From positions 1 through 64,000 of the forward strand of contig NZ_JAUZDX010000015.1 in NCBI RefSeq assembly GCF_030704685.1: a DNA stretch of 64,000 nt. The letters are read 5' to 3'. The DNA comes from Acidovorax sp. A1169. Lineage in GTDB: Bacteria > Pseudomonadota > Gammaproteobacteria > Burkholderiales > Burkholderiaceae_C. Below, piece by piece: positions 26,761 through 37,610 of this stretch. The notes below the pieces were generated by a model. That model was not told the DNA's origin. It searched no databases and saw only the letters and a program-made list of their open reading frames with translations. A program made the translations under genes and the position numbers. Every line of letters starts with the position of its first letter. Positions within the stretch are counted from its first letter, which is position 1.

Positions 26761-28949
26761 AGCCCGAGGTGCATGCCGCAGGCCCCCTTCCCACGAACCA
26801 CTTCAAGCGGGTGCGCCCTGTGAGGCAAGTCGGCCCCGGCCGACACTGGCCCCTGGGGGCGACGGTGGATCGGCTGGGCGTCAACTTCGCCGTCTATTCC
26901 TCCGTGGCGACCCGCGTGGAGATCTGCCTGTTTTCAGAAAACGATCGGGAGATGGAGCGCATCGCCCTGCCCTGCCTGACCGACGACGTGTGGCATGGCC
27001 ATGTGGCGGGCGTCAAGGCAGGCCAGAAGTACGGCCTGCGCGTGCACGGGCCTTATGAACCCGAGGCCGGCCAGCGCTGCAACAGTGCCAAGCTGCTGAT
27101 GGACCCGTTCTCCAAGGCGCTGGACAGGCCCGTGCGCGGCGCGGCGGACCAGTTTGGCTACGAACTCGCTCAGCCCGATGAAGACCTGGTGCCCAGCACC
27201 CGGGACAATGGCCGCACGGCACCCAAATCCCGCGTCGTGCGCTCGCGCTTCGACTGGGGCGACGACCGGCCGCCGCGTGTACCGGCGCGCGACACGGTGT
27301 TCTACGAGGTCCACGCCAAGGGGTTCACGCAGACCCATCCTGGCGTGCCGGAAAACCTGCGGGGTACCTATGCGGGCCTGGCATCGCCGGCTGCCATCGC
27401 ACACTTCAAGCAACTGGGCGTGACCAGCATCGAGCTGCTGCCCGTGCAGGCCTTCATCGACGACCACCGCCTGGTGGAGATGCAACTGGCCAATTACTGG
27501 GGCTACAACACGGTGGCCTTCTTCGCGCCCGAGCCGCGCTATGCGGCGCGCGCGGGCGCCGACGGCGGGGTCGATGAATTCAAGGCCATGGTCAAGGCAC
27601 TGCACGCGGCAGGCCTGGAGGTGATCCTTGACGTGGTCTACAACCACACCGGCGAAGGCAACCACCTGGGGCCCACGCTCAGTCTCAAGGGCATAGACCA
27701 CGCGGCCTATTACCGCCAGACCGAAGAACGGCGCATGTGCATGGACTTCACCGGCACCGGCAACACGGTGGACACCAGCAGCCCGCCCGCCCTGCAACTG
27801 GTGATGGACAGCCTGCGCTACTGGGTGCAGGAGATGCATGTGGATGGCTTTCGCTTCGACCTGGCATCGGCGTTGGGACGCGATGCGGACGGTTCCTACA
27901 CCCTGCGCGCACCGTTCTTCGCAGCGCTGGCGCAGGACCCGGTGCTCTCGCGCACCAAGCTCATCGCCGAGCCCTGGGATCTGGGGCCTTATGGCTATCA
28001 GCTGGGCGGCTTTCCCGCCGGCTGGATGGAGTGGAACGGCCGTTACCGCGATGCCGTGCGCGACTACTGGGCCAATGCCGATGGCAGCCTGCCGGCCTTT
28101 GCGGCCTGCCTGTGCGGCTCGGCCGACATGTACCAGCCACGCCGGCGCCGGCCCACGGCCAGCGTGAACATGGTCACCGTGCACGACGGCTTCACCCTGG
28201 CCGACCTGGTGAGCTACAACGAAAAGCACAACGAGGCCAACGGCGAAGGCGGCCAGGACGGAGAATCGCACAACCGCAGCTGGAACTGCGGGGCCGAAGG
28301 GGATACCGACGATGCCGACGTGCTCGCGCTGCGCGAGCGGCAGGTGCGCAACTTCCTGGCCACCCTGTTCATGTCCCACGGCACGCCGCTGCTGCTGGGT
28401 GGCGACGAGCTGGGGCGCACCCAGCAGGGCAACAACAACGGCTACTGCCAGGACAGTGCCCTGTCGTGGTACGACTGGGAACGCGCGGACCGGCACGGCG
28501 AACTGCAGTCCTTCACCCAGGCGCTGGCGGCCTTGCGCCGGGCGCTGCCCGTGGTTCGGCCCCACACATGGCCCGTCGACGAGGCGGGCCTGCCGCAACT
28601 CGTCACCGTGGCCTGGCACAGCGTGTGGGGCTTGGACATGACACCGGAGGAATGGGACGACCCTGCCGTGCGCTGCGTGGGCGCGGTCATGGAAAGCGTG
28701 GCCGAGGAGGAGCTGTCCGTGATGCTGCTGTTCAACGCCAGCGACGCCGATGCCATCTTCACCCTGCCTGCGGACGGCTCGGGCCGCAGCTGGACGCTGC
28801 GCCTGGACACCCGGGATGCCCGCGTGGTGGCCATTGGTGAGGAAGCCGGTGCGCCAACGGTGGCGGCCGGTGGGCAGCACACTTTGCTGGCACGTTCTAT
28901 GGCGGTACTGACGGCCCCCTTCGCACCCAGCCCCGCTGCCACCGCATGA
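26757..28949 (+). CDS. glgX: Glycogen debranching enzyme
   Basis: 730 aa. The start at 26757 forms an ATGA overlap with glgC; the open frame extends upstream but only as antisense-like filler. The N-terminal CBM48 ([26 protein letters not shown]) and the isoamylase-type GH13 core are clear: [23 protein letters not shown] (nucleophile), [19 protein letters not shown] (acid/base) and [20 protein letters not shown]. GlgX removes short alpha-1,6 branches and releases malto-oligosaccharides. Here those are natural substrates for the TreY, TreZ and MalQ activities encoded next. Confidence 0.93.
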   Translation: MKPEVHAAGPLPTNHFKRVRPVRQVGPGRHWPLGATVDRLGVNFAVYSSVATRVEICLFSENDREMERIALPCLTDDVWHGHVAGVKAGQKYGLRVHGPYEPEAGQRCNSAKLLMDPFSKALDRPVRGAADQFGYELAQPDEDLVPSTRDNGRTAPKSRVVRSRFDWGDDRPPRVPARDTVFYEVHAKGFTQTHPGVPENLRGTYAGLASPAAIAHFKQLGVTSIELLPVQAFIDDHRLVEMQLANYWGYNTVAFFAPEPRYAARAGADGGVDEFKAMVKALHAAGLEVILDVVYNHTGEGNHLGPTLSLKGIDHAAYYRQTEERRMCMDFTGTGNTVDTSSPPALQLVMDSLRYWVQEMHVDGFRFDLASALGRDADGSYTLRAPFFAALAQDPVLSRTKLIAEPWDLGPYGYQLGGFPAGWMEWNGRYRDAVRDYWANADGSLPAFAACLCGSADMYQPRRRRPTASVNMVTVHDGFTLADLVSYNEKHNEANGEGGQDGESHNRSWNCGAEGDTDDADVLALRERQVRNFLATLFMSHGTPLLLGGDELGRTQQGNNNGYCQDSALSWYDWERADRHGELQSFTQALAALRRALPVVRPHTWPVDEAGLPQLVTVAWHSVWGLDMTPEEWDDPAVRCVGAVMESVAEEELSVMLLFNASDADAIFTLPADGSGRSWTLRLDTRDARVVAIGEEAGAPTVAAGGQHTLLARSMAVLTAPFAPSPAATA

Positions 28950-30754
28950 GGCGCACGCATACCATGCCCTTCGGCGCCCGGCTGCTGGCCGGTGGCGGTG
29001 CCAGGTTCTCGCTGTGGGCACCCGCGGCGCATGAGGCAGCCCTGTGGTACCGCCCAACGCCCAATGCTGCGGCCCGCACCCTGCCCGCCAACCAGGCCGA
29101 CGGCGGCTGGTGGCAGGCGAGTGCTGCCGATGCTGGCGCGGGCACCCCGTACCGCTGGCTCGTCGACGGCAAGCTCACCGTGCCCGACCCGGCCTCGCGC
29201 AGCAATCCCTGGGGGCCGCACGAGCCCAGTGTCGTCACCGATCCCGTCAGCCATGAATGGAAGACGGACTGGGCCGGCCGACCCTGGAACGAACTGGTCT
29301 TCTACGAGCTGCATGTGGGCAGCTTCACCCCGCTGGGTACCTATGAAGGCGCCATCCGCAAGCTGCCGGAGCTGGCGGCGCTGGGTTTCACGGCCCTCGA
29401 ACTGATGCCGCTGGCCAGCTTTGGCGGGCAATGGGGCTGGGGCTATGACGGCGTGCTGCCTTTCGCACCACATGCGGCCTATGGCAGCCCGCAAGACCTC
29501 AAGCGCCTGGTCGACAGAGCGCATGCGCTTGGGATGTGCGTCTTCCTCGATGTGGTGTACAACCATTTCGGGCCTGATGGCAACTACCTGCATGCCTACG
29601 CGCCCCAGTTCTTTTCGAGCAGCCATGCCAGCCCCTGGGGCGCTGCCATCAACTTCGATCAGGAGGGCAGCGCCGTGGTGCGCGACTTCTTCGTGCACAA
29701 CGCGCTGTACTGGATCGAGGAGTTCGGCATGGACGGCTTGCGCCTGGACGCGGTGCACGCCATCGCCGACGACAGCCGGCCCGACATCCTGCAGGAATTG
29801 AGCGCACGCGTGCGCGAGCTGGCCACGGCCAGCGGACGCCTGGTGCACCTGGTGCTGGAGAACGAGAAGAACCAGCCCGCGCGCCTGTCCTCCTCGCCCG
29901 AGCCCGGCCTGTACGATGCCCAGTGGAACGACGATTTTCACCATGCAGTGCATGTGGCCCTGACGGACGAATCCCAGGGCTACTATGCCAAGTTCGCGCG
30001 CCACCCGCTGGCGCTGCTGGCGCGGGTGTTGACCCATGGCTTCGCCTTTCCCGAGGCGGCCAGCGTGGCCGGCGGCGATCCGGTGCCGCTGTCCTGCATG
30101 GTCAACTTCATCGGCAACCACGACCAGATCGGCAACCGCGCCTTCGGCGAGCGGCTCGGGAACCTGGCGAACCCCGAGGGGGCGGAGCTGGCGCTTCTGC
30201 TGGCGCTGCTGACTCCGGCCACGCCCATGGTGTTCATGGGCGACGAATTTGCCGCCTCCACAGCGTTCCTGTACTTTGCGAACTGGGACGGCAGCCTGCG
30301 CGACGCGGTGCGCGAGGGGCGCGCGCGCGAGTTCGGCCACGCGGTGACCGGCGATGCCGTGCTGCCCGACCCCTGCGACGTGGCCACTCTTCAGGCCAGC
30401 CGACTGCAATGGGACGAATCGGACACATCAATCGGGCAGACTCGCCGGGCCTTGGTGCAGCGATCATTGGAGGCGCGGCGCACCTGGTTGCAGCCCCGTG
30501 CGCAGCAACTGTGCGCAGAGGGCCACACGGCGGAGTTGGTGGGAGATAGCGGCCTGCGCGTGGCCTGGCACTACCAGGACGGAGCAATACTGAGGATGGA
30601 AATGAACCTGGGACCTGACGCGTTGGACGCCACACCGTCCGCAACTGCGGCGGACACCGCTGCCGTTGAGGTATTCAGCCACCACTGGACCGGTGACGAG
30701 CGGCTGTGGGCCCCATGGTCGGCCCGGTGGACCTGCACCGAAGGTTCGGCATGA
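28946..30754 (+). CDS. treZ: Malto-oligosyltrehalose trehalohydrolase
   Basis: 602 aa, joined to glgX by an ATGA overlap. TreZ cleaves trehalose from the end of maltooligosyltrehalose made by TreY. N-terminal CBM48-like domain (ARFSLWAPAAHEAALWYRP), then GH13: YDGVLPFAPHAAYGSPQDLKRLVDRAH, FLDVVYNHFGPDGNYLHAYAPQFF (the family's signature region), DGLRLDAVHAIADDSRPDIL with the nucleophile, LVLENEKN with the acid/base, and NFIGNHDQIGNRAFGERL. Length and motifs are those of normal TreZ proteins. Confidence 0.94.
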   Translation: MRRTHTMPFGARLLAGGGARFSLWAPAAHEAALWYRPTPNAAARTLPANQADGGWWQASAADAGAGTPYRWLVDGKLTVPDPASRSNPWGPHEPSVVTDPVSHEWKTDWAGRPWNELVFYELHVGSFTPLGTYEGAIRKLPELAALGFTALELMPLASFGGQWGWGYDGVLPFAPHAAYGSPQDLKRLVDRAHALGMCVFLDVVYNHFGPDGNYLHAYAPQFFSSSHASPWGAAINFDQEGSAVVRDFFVHNALYWIEEFGMDGLRLDAVHAIADDSRPDILQELSARVRELATASGRLVHLVLENEKNQPARLSSSPEPGLYDAQWNDDFHHAVHVALTDESQGYYAKFARHPLALLARVLTHGFAFPEAASVAGGDPVPLSCMVNFIGNHDQIGNRAFGERLGNLANPEGAELALLLALLTPATPMVFMGDEFAASTAFLYFANWDGSLRDAVREGRAREFGHAVTGDAVLPDPCDVATLQASRLQWDESDTSIGQTRRALVQRSLEARRTWLQPRAQQLCAEGHTAELVGDSGLRVAWHYQDGAILRMEMNLGPDALDATPSATAADTAAVEVFSHHWTGDERLWAPWSARWTCTEGSA

Positions 30755-33700
30755 GCCAGGAGCCAGCTGTTCATGATGCGCTAGGTTCAGACCTGCACCA
30801 GCGCGCCGAGCGCGCCGGCATCGCTACCGAATATGCAAGCTTCTGGGGCGAAACCTTGACCGTGAGCCCCGAGGTCCTGGCCAGGGCACTGGCCGCCATG
30901 GGCGCGCATGCCGATGGCAACGCGCCGCAACCCATCGTGGTGGAACAGGGCCATGCCGCGCAGGTGCCGCTGGATGCGCATGGCGCATGGCAACTGCTGC
31001 CCGAGGAACCCGGCGGAGCGGCACTGCTGGAGGGGACTGGCAGCGTCGCCCACCTGCCCGCTACCCTGGGTTCCGGCTACTACCTCCTGCACTCGCCCGG
31101 TGCCGAGCGGTTGCTCATCGTCGCGCCCCGGCGCTGCTGGCTCCCCGAGGGCCTGCAGTCTGGCGAGCGCTGGTGGGGCATCACGGCACAGATGTACGCT
31201 CTGCGTTCGCAGCGCAACTGGGGCATTGGCGATTTCTCCGACCTGGCCACGTTGGTCCGGCTGGCGGCTTCGCGGGGTGCTGCGTTCGTCGGCGTGAGCC
31301 CGCTGCATGCCCTGCGCACGGAACACCCCGAACAGGCCAGCCCCTACAGCCCCAGCAGCCGACTGGCGCTGAATGTGCTGCACATCGATGTGGCCGCCGT
31401 GCCCGAATTTGCCTGCAGTACCGAAGCCCAGGCCCTGTTAGCGGACAGCGGCTTTCAGCAGCGCTTGCGCGAGGTGCGTGCCAGCCCGACCGTGCGCTAC
31501 GCCGAGGTGGCTGCGCTCAAGGAACCCGTGCTGGCCTTGCTGTGGCAAGAGTTTCGCTCCACCCACTGGGAGGCCGCCACAGCAAGAGGCCAGGAGTTCG
31601 ATGCCTTCATGGCGCAGCACCAGGCAACACTGGGCCTGCATGCACGCTACGAGGCCATCCAGCTGACCCTGGGTGCGCGGGATCCGCAGGTCTGGGGCTG
31701 GCCCGCCTGGCCAAAGGATCTGCAAGACCCGCAAGGCGCTGCGGCACTGGTCTTCGCACGCGAACATGCCGATTCGGTGGCGTATCGGTACTGGCTGCAG
31801 TGGCTGGCCTACGTCCAGCTGGGCCGGGCGTTCGAGCATGCGCGCGCGTGCATGCCGCTCGGCCTGTACTGCGACCTGGCCGTGGGCGCCAGTGACGGCG
31901 GCTCTGAAACCTGGATGTCCCCCGGCCTCTATGCCCGGGGCATGAACGTGGGCGCCCCGCCCGACCCCCTGAGCACCCAGGGCCAGGATTGGGGCCTGCC
32001 TCCCGTCAATCCCGTGGCACTCAGCGATGCGCGCTTCCTGCCGTTTCGGCAACTGCTGGCCAGCGTGATGCGCCACGCCGGCGCGCTGCGCATGGACCAT
32101 GCCATGGCGCTGATGCGGCTGTACTGGAACAGCCCCGCGGGAGGCACCTACGTGCGCTACCCGCTGGAGGCGCTGGTCGCGGTGATGGCCATCGAGAGCC
32201 ACCGCCACCAGTGCATGGTGATCGGCGAAGACCTGGGCAATGTGGCGCCGCGCATGCGCGAGGCCATGGCCGAGCATGCGCTGCTGTCGTACCGCCCGCT
32301 GATCTTCGAACGCCTGGAAGGCGGCGCCTTCCGCCCGCCGGCGGACTGGCAGCCGCAGGCGCTGGCCGTGGTCAGCACCCACGACCTGCCCACGCTCAAG
32401 GGCTTCTGGGGTGGGGACGACATCGCCATCCAGCACTCGCTGGGCTGGCTTGGCGACAGCGATGCCCAGGTGCGCGCCCAACTGGCGCGCGCGCAGGACC
32501 GCACCCACCTGCTGGCCGCCCTCGACGCCCAGCAACTGCTGCCACAGGGCACCACGCTCGACGCCCAATCCACCCCCGAGATGACACCCGCACTGGCCGC
32601 CGCCGTGCACGCCTTCCTGGCACGCACGCCATGCCAGCTGCTGGGCGTGCAGCTCGAGGACCTGACCGGCCAGCGCGAACAGCTCAACGTGCCGGGCACC
32701 ACCGAAGACCGCTACCCCAATTGGCGCCACCGCATGCCGGTGCTGCTGGAGCAGTTGAGCGGCGATCCGTATTTCGAAGCCATCAACCAGGCCGTGGGCA
32801 ATGCCCGCCGCGCTGCGCTGGTCGAACCTGCCGCTGAACTGCCACCGCTGGCATCGGCCGACGTGCCCGGCGCCACCTACCGGATGCAGCTCAACCGCGG
32901 GTTCACCTTCGCGCAGGCCACTGCGGTCGTGCCCTACCTGCATGCGCTGGGCGTGAGCCACCTGTACACCTCGCCCTACCTCAAGGCCGCCGCCGGCAGC
33001 ATGCACGGCTACGACGTGGTGGACCCGACGGTGCTCAACCCCGAGATCGGCAGCGAGGCCGAGCATGCCGCGCTGTGCCAGGCGCTGGCCGAACGCGGCA
33101 TGGGCCACGTGCTGGACATCGTACCCAACCACATGGGCGTGGAGGACCCGGCCAACCGCTGGTGGCAGGACATGCTCGAGCACGGCGAGGCCTCGCCATA
33201 CGCCGCCACTTTCGACATCGAATGGCAACCCCCCAACCCCCAGACCGGCCGGCGCGTGCTGCTGCCGGTGCTGGGCGACCACTATGGCAAGCTGCTGGAG
33301 GCGGGCGAGCTGCAGCTGCGCTTCGATGCCGCTCAGGGCCGCTTGCATGTGGGCTACTGGGACCATGCGTTTCCGATCGATCCACGCAGCTACGTCCTCG
33401 TGCTGACGGCCGTGGCCATGCCGGCGGCCGCACCGGCTGGGGAACTGGCCGAAATGGCCTCGCTCGTGGATGCGCTGGGCCAGGTGCCGCCCCAGGGCAG
33501 CGACGATTCGCAGCAGCGCGCGGCGCGTCTGCGCGATGCTCCCCTGTACCAGCGCCGGCTGGCAGAGATGGCACAGGCCTACCACTGGGTATCGGACTGG
33601 GTGCAGGCCTGCCTTGTTCGGGCCAACGGGCAAAGGGGAGATGCCGCGAGCTTCGACCTGCTCGACACGGTGCTGCAGGCCCAGGCCTACCGGCTGGCCG

Positions 33701-35730
33701 ACTGGCGCGTGGCGGGCGACGACATCAACTACCGGCGCTTCTTCGACATCAATGCCCTGGCGGCGATCCGCATGGAGGAGCCCGAGGTCTTCGAGGCGGT
33801 GCACGCCCTGCCCCTGCGCTGGCTGGCCGAAGGCAAGGTCACGGGCCTGCGCATCGACCACCCCGACGGCCTGGCCGACCCGGCCCGGTACTTCGAGCGG
33901 CTGCAGCAACGACACGCGGCCCAGCGCCAGGCCCGGGGCCAGCCGCCGCAGGCGCTGTACCTGGTGGTCGAGAAGATCATGGCCGACCACGAACCGCTGC
34001 CCGCCGACTGGCTGGTGCATGGCGGCCCCGGCTACCGCTTCAGCACCCTGGTCAACGGCCTGTTCATTGCAGCCGACGCGCATGAGCGCTTCGACGCCAT
34101 CTATGGCGCGTTCACCGGGGACACGAAACCTTTCGAGGAAGCCACCTACGAGTGCAAGCGCCTGATCATCGAGACGGCGCTGTTCAGCGACATGGCCTGG
34201 CTGGTGGCCACGCTGAGCAAGATCACGCGGGCCGATCGCGCGGTGTGCGACTTCACGCGCAACCAGCTGCGCGTGGCACTGGTGGAGGTGGCCGCCCAGT
34301 TCCCCGTGTACCGCACCTACGTGGTACCCGGCGGCGCGCCGCCCAGCGAGGCAGACCGGCAGCACATCGCCTGGGCCATCAGCGCCGCGCGCCGACGCCT
34401 GGGGTCTGCCGAAGGCGGCGTGCTGGCCTATCTGCAGGCAGTGCTGCAGGGCGAGCCAGGGGCCGAGCCCGCTTTGCGCGCGCGCTTCATCCGCCGATGG
34501 CAGCAGTTCACGGCACCGGTGATGGCCAAGTCGGTCGAGGACACGCTGTTCTACCGCTACGTACGGCTGGTCTCGCTCAACGACGTGGGGGCGGAGCCGC
34601 GGCGCTTCGGCGTCTCGGTGGCGGCGTTCCACCAGGGCAACCTGCAGCGCTCGCGGCACCTGCCGCACGAACTGCTGGCCACCTCCACGCACGATAGCAA
34701 GCGTTCGGAAGACGTGCGCGCGCGGCTCAATGTGCTGTCTGAAATGCCCGATGCCTGGCAGGCCACGGTGCAGGCGCTGCAGGCGGCCGGCCAGCGCTTC
34801 GAGGTCGAAATCGACGGGCAGGCATCGCCGCTGCCGCACGACCTGTGGGGCCTGTACCAGGCCATGGTCGGCATCTGGCCCGCCCACGCCACGGACGCCC
34901 ATGAGCGCCAGGAGCTGGTGCAGCGCATCCAGCGCTACAAGGAAAAGGCCATGCGCGAGGCCAAGCTCATGAGCAACTGGCTTTTCCCCAACGAGGCCTA
35001 CGAGGCGGCCGTGCGCGATTACATCGAAAAGTCCCTGTCCACGGAACGCTTTGTCGCCGTGCTGGAGGACTTCGTGCAGCGCATCGCCCCCCATGGCTTT
35101 CGCAACGGGCTGGGCCAACTGGCGCTCAAGCTCACGGCGCCGGGTGTGCCTGACATCTACCAGGGCTGCGAGGTCTGGAACTTTTCGCTGGTGGACCCGG
35201 ACAATCGCCGCCCCGTGGATCTGGCGGAGCTGGCTACCTCGCTGCAACCGCTGCGCTCGTTGTACCAGGGCGATGCACAATTTCCGAGCCCTGCCGACTG
35301 GCATGCGCTGTTGGGCGACGGCCCCGCCATGCCCCCCGGCGCCAAGCAACTGGTCACCTGGCGCCTGCTGCAGCTGCGCCGGGAGATGCCTGCGCTGTTC
35401 CGCGATGCACTGTACCTGCCGCTGACTGTGGAGGGCGCGTCGCAGGCCCACGCACTGGCCTTTGCCCGCATTGGCGGGGAGCAGGCTGTGGTGGTGGTTT
35501 GCGCCCGCCTGCTGCTGGGCCTTGGCAAGAGCGGATGGGGTGACACCCGTGTTGCCCTGGCCTCGGCCCACCCGGCCCTGGCGCGCCCAGGCCGCTGGCT
35601 CGACTGGATGACCGGCCAAACGCTGGCCAATGCAGCGGAACATTCCCTGAACGACGTGCTGGGCGATGTCGGCCCTGGCGGCACCCGTCTGCCCTTTGCC
35701 ATTTTGGTGGCGCAAGATACCCCTTTATGA
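30751..35730 (+). CDS. Fusion of 4-alpha-glucanotransferase (MalQ) and malto-oligosyltrehalose synthase (TreY)
   Basis: 1659 aa, ATGA overlap with treZ. Residues 1 to about 690 are a MalQ (GH77) domain: RMDHAMALMRLYWN with the nucleophile near 448, VIGEDLGNV near 491 and STHDLPTLKGFWGGDD near 541. TreY starts near 703 (YRMQLNRGFTFAQA) and has LDIVPNHMGVED, LRIDHPDGLADP (nucleophile near 1033), VVEKIMADHEPLP (near 1073) and STHDSKRSEDVRAR (near 1311). The first half rearranges maltodextrins, making chains long enough for the second half, which isomerises the reducing end to a trehalosyl unit. No internal stop or restart is present, so this is a true fusion of two enzymes that are usually separate. 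Confidence 0.94.
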   Translation: MSQEPAVHDALGSDLHQRAERAGIATEYASFWGETLTVSPEVLARALAAMGAHADGNAPQPIVVEQGHAAQVPLDAHGAWQLLPEEPGGAALLEGTGSVAHLPATLGSGYYLLHSPGAERLLIVAPRRCWLPEGLQSGERWWGITAQMYALRSQRNWGIGDFSDLATLVRLAASRGAAFVGVSPLHALRTEHPEQASPYSPSSRLALNVLHIDVAAVPEFACSTEAQALLADSGFQQRLREVRASPTVRYAEVAALKEPVLALLWQEFRSTHWEAATARGQEFDAFMAQHQATLGLHARYEAIQLTLGARDPQVWGWPAWPKDLQDPQGAAALVFAREHADSVAYRYWLQWLAYVQLGRAFEHARACMPLGLYCDLAVGASDGGSETWMSPGLYARGMNVGAPPDPLSTQGQDWGLPPVNPVALSDARFLPFRQLLASVMRHAGALRMDHAMALMRLYWNSPAGGTYVRYPLEALVAVMAIESHRHQCMVIGEDLGNVAPRMREAMAEHALLSYRPLIFERLEGGAFRPPADWQPQALAVVSTHDLPTLKGFWGGDDIAIQHSLGWLGDSDAQVRAQLARAQDRTHLLAALDAQQLLPQGTTLDAQSTPEMTPALAAAVHAFLARTPCQLLGVQLEDLTGQREQLNVPGTTEDRYPNWRHRMPVLLEQLSGDPYFEAINQAVGNARRAALVEPAAELPPLASADVPGATYRMQLNRGFTFAQATAVVPYLHALGVSHLYTSPYLKAAAGSMHGYDVVDPTVLNPEIGSEAEHAALCQALAERGMGHVLDIVPNHMGVEDPANRWWQDMLEHGEASPYAATFDIEWQPPNPQTGRRVLLPVLGDHYGKLLEAGELQLRFDAAQGRLHVGYWDHAFPIDPRSYVLVLTAVAMPAAAPAGELAEMASLVDALGQVPPQGSDDSQQRAARLRDAPLYQRRLAEMAQAYHWVSDWVQACLVRANGQRGDAASFDLLDTVLQAQAYRLADWRVAGDDINYRRFFDINALAAIRMEEPEVFEAVHALPLRWLAEGKVTGLRIDHPDGLADPARYFERLQQRHAAQRQARGQPPQALYLVVEKIMADHEPLPADWLVHGGPGYRFSTLVNGLFIAADAHERFDAIYGAFTGDTKPFEEATYECKRLIIETALFSDMAWLVATLSKITRADRAVCDFTRNQLRVALVEVAAQFPVYRTYVVPGGAPPSEADRQHIAWAISAARRRLGSAEGGVLAYLQAVLQGEPGAEPALRARFIRRWQQFTAPVMAKSVEDTLFYRYVRLVSLNDVGAEPRRFGVSVAAFHQGNLQRSRHLPHELLATSTHDSKRSEDVRARLNVLSEMPDAWQATVQALQAAGQRFEVEIDGQASPLPHDLWGLYQAMVGIWPAHATDAHERQELVQRIQRYKEKAMREAKLMSNWLFPNEAYEAAVRDYIEKSLSTERFVAVLEDFVQRIAPHGFRNGLGQLALKLTAPGVPDIYQGCEVWNFSLVDPDNRRPVDLAELATSLQPLRSLYQGDAQFPSPADWHALLGDGPAMPPGAKQLVTWRLLQLRREMPALFRDALYLPLTVEGASQAHALAFARIGGEQAVVVVCARLLLGLGKSGWGDTRVALASAHPALARPGRWLDWMTGQTLANAAEHSLNDVLGDVGPGGTRLPFAILVAQDTPL

Positions 35731-37229
35731 AGATCCTGTTCGCCACGCCCGAATGCGCCCCCCTGGTCAAGACCGGAGGGCTCGGGGACGTCAGTGCCGC
35801 GCTGCCCCGTGCTCTCAAGGCGCTGGGGCACGAGGTGGTCATCCTCATGCCGGCCTACGGCGGCATGGCCATCGACGGCACGCTCGACGCCATCGTGCCC
35901 GTGCCCGCCTACGGCCCCTGGCCGGCTGCGCAGTTGCTGCAGGTGACGTCGCCAGACGGCATGCCCTTTTTGCTGTTGTCGTGCCCGGCCCTGTATGCGA
36001 GTGCCGGCACGCCGTACGGCGACCCGGCCCACACACCCATGCACGAGCAGGCCCTGCGCTTTGGCCTGCTCAGCCGCGTGGCGGCACTGATCGGCACGGA
36101 GCACAGCCCCTGCGACTGGCGCGCCGACATCGTGCACGCCAACGACTGGCCCTGCGGGCTGGCACCTTTGTACCTGCATCAGGCGCGGGCCGCCGGGCAG
36201 CAGGCTGTGGCCCACAGCCTCATCACCATCCACAACCTGGCGTTCCAGGGAATGTTCCCCATGGAGGCCTGCGAGGTTCTGGACATCGCACCGACGTACC
36301 GGGGCATGGAGGGCGTGGAGTTCTGGGGTCAGCTGTCCATGCTCAAGGCTGCCCTGCAGTTCGCTGACGCCATCACCACGGTGAGCCCGACCTATGCGCG
36401 AGAAATACAGAAACCGGCCCTGGGCTTCGGGCTGGACGGCGTGCTGCGCGCCCAGGCCGGCCGGCTGCACGGGCTGCTCAACGGCATCGATACAACGGTA
36501 TGGAACCCTGAGAGCGATCCGTTGATTGCAGCCAACTACGGGGTGAAAAACCTGGAGGCCAAGGCGGTGAACAAGGCCGCCTTGCGCAAGCGCTGCGGCC
36601 TGGCCGAGGTGCCCGGCCCGCTGCTGGGCCTGGTGGGGCGGCTCACTTCCCAGAAGGGGGTGGACCTGGTGCTGGCGGGGGCTCCTGCCCTGCTCGCACG
36701 CGGGGCCCAACTGGTGGTCCTGGGCCGGGGCGAGGAGCCGCTGGAGGACGGGCTGCGGGCACTCGCCGCAGTACACCCGGGCCAGGTCCACGCCACGCTT
36801 GGCTTCGACGAGGCGCTGGCGCACCAGATTGAAGCTGGTGCCGATTGCTTTCTGATGCCCTCGCGCTTCGAGCCTTGCGGCCTGAACCAGATGTACAGCC
36901 AGGCCTATGGCACGCCGCCAGTCGTCACGGCCACCGGTGGCCTGTCCGACACGGTGAGCGATGCAGGCCCTGGCCTGGACAAGGGGACCGGCTTCATGAT
37001 GGCCGCCCCCACGCAGGCCGAATTCGACCGCGCGCTGGACCGCGTGCTGCAGGCTTGGGCGCAGCCCGCGCTCTGGAAGGGCCTTCAGCGCCGGGGAATG
37101 GCACAGCCCTTCGGCTGGGAAGCTGCGGCGCGGCAGTACGTGCAGCTGTATGCGCAGTTGCTGGGACAGACGCAGCCGCCACCGGCTGTGCCGATGCAGA
37201 ACGTGGTGAGCATCGACAGCCGGCGCTGA
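35727..37229 (+). CDS. glgA: Glycogen synthase (ADP-glucose type)
   Basis: 500 aa, ATGA overlap with the fusion gene; last gene of the operon. It adds glucose from ADP-glucose to the non-reducing ends of glycogen. The GT5 N-terminal motif KTGGLGDVSAALP (15-27), which binds ADP-glucose, HANDWPCGLAPLYL, ITTVSPTYAREI, LVGRLTSQKGVDL and the C-terminal RFEPCGLNQMYSQAYGTPPVVTATGGLSDTV are all present. The gene ends 3 bp before the convergent DUF2917 gene. Confidence 0.96.
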   Translation: MKILFATPECAPLVKTGGLGDVSAALPRALKALGHEVVILMPAYGGMAIDGTLDAIVPVPAYGPWPAAQLLQVTSPDGMPFLLLSCPALYASAGTPYGDPAHTPMHEQALRFGLLSRVAALIGTEHSPCDWRADIVHANDWPCGLAPLYLHQARAAGQQAVAHSLITIHNLAFQGMFPMEACEVLDIAPTYRGMEGVEFWGQLSMLKAALQFADAITTVSPTYAREIQKPALGFGLDGVLRAQAGRLHGLLNGIDTTVWNPESDPLIAANYGVKNLEAKAVNKAALRKRCGLAEVPGPLLGLVGRLTSQKGVDLVLAGAPALLARGAQLVVLGRGEEPLEDGLRALAAVHPGQVHATLGFDEALAHQIEAGADCFLMPSRFEPCGLNQMYSQAYGTPPVVTATGGLSDTVSDAGPGLDKGTGFMMAAPTQAEFDRALDRVLQAWAQPALWKGLQRRGMAQPFGWEAAARQYVQLYAQLLGQTQPPPAVPMQNVVSIDSRR

Positions 37230-37232
37230 GCC

Positions 37233-37526
37233 TCAGGCGCCCGCCGCCAGCGGTGACGCTGGCTGGAACGGCTCCGGACGGCGCTGCAGGTTGTGCACGG
37301 TGGGTCTGCCACCCACTGGCGGCTCGATGAGCAGGCGCGCTGGTGCCAGGGCATACACCAGCGCCCTCTTGTGCTCGGGGGTGGAAAAGCTCTCCCCCGC
37401 CTCCAGCACGACGTCGCGCGTGTCGTGGTCCAGCGTGATCCAGACCGTGCCGCTCTGGCAATGCAAGCGCTGGCCGGCTGCGTCGGGCACATGGTGCAAG
37501 CCGCGGTGGGTAAGTTCGATGATCAT
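37233..37526 (-). CDS. DUF2917 domain-containing protein
   Basis: 97 aa. The segments GTVWITLDHDTRDVVLEAGESF and RALVYALAPARLLIEPP match the small cupin-like DUF2917 family common in Burkholderiales. The function of the family is unknown. It is divergent from a LysR regulator 84 bp away, a layout that suggests that the regulator controls it. Confidence 0.8.
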   Translation of the reverse strand: MIIELTHRGLHHVPDAAGQRLHCQSGTVWITLDHDTRDVVLEAGESFSTPEHKRALVYALAPARLLIEPPVGGRPTVHNLQRRPEPFQPASPLAAGA

Positions 37527-37610
37527 GGTAAATGCTCCTATCCATTCGCTGATGGAATGAATATAGTGAGACGGCTCTCGGTACTCAAACGGTCATTTGG
37601 AATCCTTCGC

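Noticed and set aside
31438..35715. 1425-codon open frame on the minus strand under the MalQ-TreY gene
   Set aside because: It is the antisense shadow of a high-GC gene: composition is His/Gln/Ala/Val-rich with no domain, while the plus strand has complete catalytic motifs.
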